64,000 nucleotides of DNA. Source: UTCHB3 sp964431385 (lineage in GTDB: Bacteria > Bacteroidota > Ignavibacteria > Ignavibacteriales > Ignavibacteriaceae). Numbering within the stretch: the stretch's first letter is position 1; every line of letters starts with the position of its first letter. The notes under the pieces were generated by a model. That model was not told the origin of the DNA. It did not search any database and worked only from the letters and a program-made list of their open reading frames with translations. Location: NCBI GenBank assembly GCA_964431385.1, contig CAYSJM010000005.1, positions 44,834 to 108,833 on the forward strand, in the 5' to 3' direction. The position numbers were made by a program, and so were the translations under genes. Below are positions 60,271 through 64,000 of the stretch, one piece after another.

Positions 60271-62036
60271 GATTCTGCCCCCTCAAACTTAAGAATGATT
60301 TTCGAGGTTCTATCATAAAACTCTTTCATTCTTTCTCTTTTGCCATCAACAGGAGAAAATCTCATCATTTCACAATCGTCGAGTAATTTTTTTACGGCTT
60401 GTGCCAACACTTCCCCGGTTCCTGTCGCAATTAGGGTTGAATACACTTTCTCTGAAGTGAACTCAATTTTTTGAAGTTTATATTTTGTCTCGAGATATCC
60501 TTCAAGAGCAGTTGCAGTTTCAGTATAAAATTGGTCAAAACCATCTGACTCCATCAGTAGCGCGGCTTTTGAAAGTTTCTCTCTCGCTATTTTTTGAGCA
60601 GCAAGTCTTAACTTCAAAAGAGGATCGTTTAACCTCTCTTCTTCCTGTTTTTTCCTTTTTACAAACATCATCGTTCCAACAGCCGGAAGCAAAAGAATCA
60701 GTGAGAGGAACCAAATCGTGGGATAGTAAGGGGCACCTTTAGAAAGTTCAATGGGACCGCTGTAAATATCAATTCCCTCGGTGTCTCCGCCTGTTGCCCC
60801 TTGATTATACGAATCGGAAGAAACGGTAACAGGGATTTCTTCAGTTTTAATCGTTTTTATTGTTTTCGATTCCAGATCAAAATAACTAAACTCGACAGAA
60901 GGCAATTTGTAGCTACCACCATCTCTCGGAATGAGAACAAATTCAATTGTTTTTGTACCTGAAATTATTCCCTGACGATTAATTTTTTTATCAACATTTG
61001 GATCCAGAACTTCAAAACTCTTATCAAATTCCACTTTCCCGGCATCAACAAGTTCTATATTTCCCCTGCCCGAGATAACTATTTCAAACCTGATCGGTTC
61101 ATTTTTTTTGAATTCCCTCTTTTTTGTCGAGGTTTTGATATCAAAACTACCAACTCCACCCGAAAAATTGATTTTTTCGAGATCAGCGGGAATTGGTATT
61201 ATTTCAACTTTAGCGGGGGAAGAGGTGACTTTATAGTCCACCTTCTGTGAATTTCTAAAGAAGGGATCGTTAAACGGATCATTTGGATTACCTGCAGCGG
61301 AAATGTTAACCGGAATTGTTAACATTAGGGGAGCTATCTCTATAGTACCCGTTTTTGTGGCGAACAAAGCTGCGGTTTTGAGTACACCGGAATAGTAAGT
61401 TCGTCCATTATAAAATTCTTGATCCAACATTATTTTACCCGGCATATCGAGCTCTTCAGCCCAAAAACCTTCAAAAGTGGGTAATTTTACATAGTTTGGA
61501 TTATCGGGTTGAAGTGCGGGATTAAAATAAAGTTTGTAATCAACTGTAATCTGTTCCCCCATATAGGCAGATTGTTTATTGACAATGGTTCTGATAAAAA
61601 TTTCGTTTTCAAGTCCCGCAGTTGTATTGTCAGCCTGTGGATTTTTTCTGGAAGCACCTTTTTTAACAATCAATTTTACGGAATTTGTTCTATAAGTCTT
61701 CCCGTCAATTTTTAGAACTGCTCCCGGAATTTCGTAAGTCCCTTCTTTTTTTGCAGTAAGTATGTAAGAAAAACTGCCACTTACATGCAAATCCATATTC
61801 ACTAATGAAGTTTGTTTTGACTCATTTGGTCCCGAGAAAACATAAAAATTGCCCAAATTTGGCGGCGTAAACCTGACATCAGCCGTGGTCTTCATCTCAT
61901 AACTGAACGCTAACTCGAATTCTTCGCCTATTGCTACTTCAGTCCGACTCAAAGTGGCTTTAACACTCTGACTTTGAACAGTAAATGAAAAAAGTATCCC
62001 CAGAAAAAGGATATAGAGGAGCTTAAAGCCTACCAA
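60267..62036 (-). CDS. batD: BatD-like protein
   Basis: A 589-residue protein with an N-terminal signal and then Ig-like modules (KATLSRTEVAIGEEFELAFSYE, SVKLIVKKGASRK, VEIVISGRG-like strands). A membrane helix (YPTIWFLSLILLLPAVGTMMFV, about 440-460) separates them from a cytosolic tail (~130 residues, KIAREKLSKAALLMESDGFDQFYTETATALEGYLETKY), matching BatD. It overlaps batC by 7 bases and batE by 4. It is thought to work with BatA and BatB in the envelope. The precise biochemical role is not settled. Confidence 0.9.
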   Translation of the reverse strand: MVGFKLLYILFLGILFSFTVQSQSVKATLSRTEVAIGEEFELAFSYEMKTTADVRFTPPNLGNFYVFSGPNESKQTSLVNMDLHVSGSFSYILTAKKEGTYEIPGAVLKIDGKTYRTNSVKLIVKKGASRKNPQADNTTAGLENEIFIRTIVNKQSAYMGEQITVDYKLYFNPALQPDNPNYVKLPTFEGFWAEELDMPGKIMLDQEFYNGRTYYSGVLKTAALFATKTGTIEIAPLMLTIPVNISAAGNPNDPFNDPFFRNSQKVDYKVTSSPAKVEIIPIPADLEKINFSGGVGSFDIKTSTKKREFKKNEPIRFEIVISGRGNIELVDAGKVEFDKSFEVLDPNVDKKINRQGIISGTKTIEFVLIPRDGGSYKLPSVEFSYFDLESKTIKTIKTEEIPVTVSSDSYNQGATGGDTEGIDIYSGPIELSKGAPYYPTIWFLSLILLLPAVGTMMFVKRKKQEEERLNDPLLKLRLAAQKIAREKLSKAALLMESDGFDQFYTETATALEGYLETKYKLQKIEFTSEKVYSTLIATGTGEVLAQAVKKLLDDCEMMRFSPVDGKRERMKEFYDRTSKIILKFEGAES

Positions 62037-62821
62037 TCTTTTTCCCTTCCAAATCCTCTTAACTGCTGATTCTTTTTGTTTTTTCGCACATCCCGTTCTT
62101 TATCCTTGAGGGCATTTAGAATCTTTTCTGCATCCTCTTTACTCAGATTTTTATCCGGTTTGGGATTGTTCGGTTGCTGTTGATCTTTTTTGTCTTTGTT
62201 ATCTTTTTTGTCGTCGTTTTTGTTTTGATCCTTTTTATTGTCTTTGTTATCTTTTTTGTCGTCGTTTTTGTTTTGATCCTTTTTGTTGTCTTTATTCTGA
62301 TCGTTCTTTTTGTCGTCCTGCTTTGGTTGATCCTTTTTCTTATCGTCTTTCTTGTCGTCTTTTTTCTTATCGTCCTGTTTTTTCTTTTCTTCTTCCTGTT
62401 TCTGCTTCAATTTTTTAAGAGAATAAGAGAGATTGTATTTGGCATCCTGGTCATTCGGATCAAGTTTCAGAGAATTTTTGTATGCATCAACTGCAGCCTG
62501 ATAGTCTCCGGCTTTCAGATGTGCATTCCCCATATTATACCAGGCTTTGGATTGGAACCCGGGATCAGTACTTTTACCCAGAGCATTCTGAAACGATTGG
62601 ATCGATTCTTTGTAGTTTCCTTTTTTATAATATCCTGCACCGAGATTAAAATCAGGAACTGCAGATTTATTATCAATCTCTGTCCCTTTCTTAAAGAGCC
62701 CTATTGCATCATCAAAATTACCCCCCTCATATTTATCAACACCTTCGTTATTGGTGCCTTTTAACGATTGGGCTACTAATGGCATCACCATAAAAATCAA
62801 AATTGGAATTATTCTCATCAC
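62030..62821 (-). CDS. batC: BatC-like TPR protein with charged low-complexity tail
   Basis: A 263-residue protein with a short signal (IPILIFMVMPLVAQS) and three TPR units in about 25-150: GGNFDDAIGLFKKGTEIDNKSAVPDFNLGAGYYKKGNYKESIQSF, then AWYNMGNAHLKAGDYQAAVDAYKNSLKLDPNDQDAKYNLS. A 75-residue run of almost only Lys, Asp, Asn and Gln follows, part of it encoded by a near-perfect 48-bp tandem duplication. Placement between the VWA gene and batD identifies it as BatC. It overlaps batD by 7 bases. Confidence 0.88.
   Translation of the reverse strand: MMRIIPILIFMVMPLVAQSLKGTNNEGVDKYEGGNFDDAIGLFKKGTEIDNKSAVPDFNLGAGYYKKGNYKESIQSFQNALGKSTDPGFQSKAWYNMGNAHLKAGDYQAAVDAYKNSLKLDPNDQDAKYNLSYSLKKLKQKQEEEKKKQDDKKKDDKKDDKKKDQPKQDDKKNDQNKDNKKDQNKNDDKKDNKDNKKDQNKNDDKKDNKDKKDQQQPNNPKPDKNLSKEDAEKILNALKDKERDVRKNKKNQQLRGFGREKDW
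62191..62286 (-). repeat. 48-bp tandem duplication inside batC
   Basis: Two adjacent units of 48 bp (62191-62238 and 62239-62286) identical over the first 46 bases. They encode repeated Lys/Asp/Asn/Gln-rich residues in the BatC tail. The near-identity suggests a recent duplication and possible length variation between strains. Confidence 0.9.
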
Positions 62822-62861
62822 TGTCTCAAACTTATATTAATCATTAAAATCAATAACTTAC

Positions 62862-63890
62862 CTAAACTGTTGACTCTTGTTTTGTTGTGTGAATCTTCTT
62901 TTTATCGGTTATAAAAAAGGTTGCCACCAACAAAAAGATGGCAGGCAGCAAAAACCAGTGAAAAACTTCATCATATTCCACAACCTTGAAAGCACCAAAC
63001 TCCGATTTTTCAAGATTGCTGATATCCTCATATAATTTTGCGAGGTACTCCGAATTATCATCACTTCGGAAAAACTGACCACCCCCGAGGGATGCAAGTT
63101 TTTTCAATTTCTCTTCGTTCACTTTTGTTATAACTTCATTTCCTTCACCATCCACTTTATAACCTGTTACGGTTTCACCTGAATAAATTGGAATTTTTGC
63201 ACCATTAGGTGAACCGATTGCCACGGTGAAAATTCTGATGCCATCACCAGCTGCCGCTTTTACGGCATCTTCTGCACCTTTCTCGTGATCTTCTCCATCC
63301 GAAAAAATTATAACCGCTTTCCCTTTGTTTTTTGAAGAAGAAAACCCTTTCATTGCCATCTCCATTGCACCCGCAATATCAGTACCCTGCTGTGCAACAC
63401 TTGTGATGTCGATTGTCGAAAGAATCAATTTCCCGATTGAATGATCAAGCGTCAGCGGGAATTGCAGGTAACTCTGTCCCGCAAAAATGATCATACCGAT
63501 CCTGTCACCAGCCATCTTTTTGAGCATAATCTCTATATCATTCTTGGCTTTTTCAAGACGGCTTGGTCTTAAATCTTCCGCCGCCATCGAGTTTGATACA
63601 TCAAGAAGGAAAAAGACATCAATACCCGTTTGTTTTACAGTTTCCACTTTGGAACCAACTTGAGGGCGAGCAAGAGTAAAAATCAGCAGAATGCCTGAAA
63701 CAAAAAAGAGTCCAAAACGGATAAATTCCCTGTTGTATATTTTGTTTTCTATAAGCCCGTTATGTTCCATTCCCGAAAACAATCCTGAAATTATCTCTTT
63801 TTTCGCTCTGTAGTAAAAGAAAAAGAGAGGGATGGTAACTACAAGAGCCACAACAAAAATAAGGTTAAGGTCATAGGCAAATTTTAGCAT
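62862..63890 (-). CDS. batB: VWA-domain protein of the Bat operon (BatB-like)
   Basis: A 342-residue membrane protein. It has an N-terminal helix and a second helix near 60, a von Willebrand A domain at about 85-285 with the MIDAS motif VFFLLDVSNSMAAEDL (DxSxS), AGQSYLQFPLT and VIIFSDGEDHEKGAED, and a C-terminal helix. A metal-dependent adhesion site in the periplasm is expected. Position directly before batC and directly after a second gene ending in LRRLP suggests BatB. The ATG is separated from the previous stop by one base. Confidence 0.88.
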   Translation of the reverse strand: MLKFAYDLNLIFVVALVVTIPLFFFYYRAKKEIISGLFSGMEHNGLIENKIYNREFIRFGLFFVSGILLIFTLARPQVGSKVETVKQTGIDVFFLLDVSNSMAAEDLRPSRLEKAKNDIEIMLKKMAGDRIGMIIFAGQSYLQFPLTLDHSIGKLILSTIDITSVAQQGTDIAGAMEMAMKGFSSSKNKGKAVIIFSDGEDHEKGAEDAVKAAAGDGIRIFTVAIGSPNGAKIPIYSGETVTGYKVDGEGNEVITKVNEEKLKKLASLGGGQFFRSDDNSEYLAKLYEDISNLEKSEFGAFKVVEYDEVFHWFLLPAIFLLVATFFITDKKKIHTTKQESTV

Positions 63891-63891
63891 C

Positions 63892-64000
63892 TTACGGCAA
63901 TCTCCTTAACCAGGAATATCCAAGTAATCTTGACAAAAGCACCAGTATCAAACCTGCTGAAGCAAAGAAAATAAATTTTTCCGACTTCCTTTTAAACGAA
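63892..64000 (-). CDS. C-terminal fragment of a membrane protein, probable BatA (3' end only)
   Basis: Only the last ~35 codons lie inside the window: KRKSEKFIFFASAGLILVLLSRLLGYSWLRRLP and stop. A terminal membrane helix followed by WLRRLP matches the usual end of BatA-type VWA proteins, and BatA normally precedes BatB. The stop (63892-63894) is one base before the batB ATG. Confidence 0.6.
   Translation of the reverse strand, partial: SFKRKSEKFIFFASAGLILVLLSRLLGYSWLRRLP

Noticed and set aside
62174..62764. Long + strand frame rich in Leu, Val and Phe opposite batC
   Set aside because: It is the antisense image of the Lys/Asp-rich repeats of BatC; no start context, and the BatC frame has clear TPR units.

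Overview
The window looks like chromosome from a Gram-negative member of the Ignavibacteria / Bacteroidota-Chlorobiota assemblage. The evidence is moderately low GC, two large secreted proteins ending in a type IX secretion (T9SS) sorting domain with the YPNPFNP signature, several TonB-dependent receptors carrying an N-terminal carboxypeptidase-regulatory-like domain, a Bat (aerotolerance) operon, a Kdo-activating enzyme (so LPS is made), and few clear Shine-Dalgarno sites. I see no phage, transposase, integrase or CRISPR array. One run of 100 Ns (2722-2821) is an assembly gap.

Layout. 1-9.2 kb (mostly + strand): 3' end of a polysaccharide-deacetylase-like gene, an AGCS sodium/amino-acid symporter, a sialate O-acetylesterase interrupted by the assembly gap, a LytS/LytTR two-component pair, an FG-GAP/UnbV T9SS cargo protein and a transglutaminase-like lipoprotein. 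9.2-14.2 kb (-): a TPR-like protein, a TonB-dependent receptor, a small membrane protein and mtaB. 14.3-18.9 kb (-): rpsA, ispH and cmk, preceded by a family-9 glycosyltransferase. 18.9-21.8 kb: surface-glycan genes (methyltransferase, GT4, FemAB/GNAT-like acyltransferase). 21.9-25.2 kb: a free-standing CBM48 protein, a 381-bp spacer with three copies of a GC-rich palindrome, an APC permease and an unfamiliar lipoprotein.

25.3-31.5 kb (-) is a thiamine locus. A TPP riboswitch with its own terminator precedes a TonB-dependent receptor, thiamine pyrophosphokinase and a sodium:solute symporter, all overlapping, followed by a Tat-exported PQQ-type propeller lipoprotein. 31.5-35.3 kb carries an MltD-like transglycosylase and an acyl-CoA carboxyltransferase. 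35.4-37.2 kb has a small propeller protein and two small membrane proteins.

37.2-48 kb (-) is a trans-envelope cluster read in the order: polyprenol-kinase-like/DUF92 fusion, giant TPR protein, outer-membrane barrel, large acidic SPOR protein, ExbB, ExbD, TonB. After a tRNA-Leu(GAG), 48.2-50.7 kb holds an ECF sigma factor, its likely anti-sigma factor and two Spy/CpxP-like periplasmic proteins, one on each side. 50.8-56.7 kb has an esterase, a GH97 glycosidase and a 982-residue T9SS protein. 56.7-59.4 kb holds housekeeping genes (B12-binding mutase subunit, HIT, kdsB, gatC, plsC). 59.5-64 kb is the Bat operon (batE, D, C, B and the end of a probable batA).

The two systems most worth following up are the riboswitch-controlled thiamine operon with an SSS-family permease where a dedicated thiamine permease is expected, and the ECF/anti-sigma pair bracketed by Spy-like proteins. 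The TPR-barrel-SPOR-ExbBD-TonB cluster is a third candidate for an undescribed envelope machine. All functional statements come from motifs read by eye; no database search was run.
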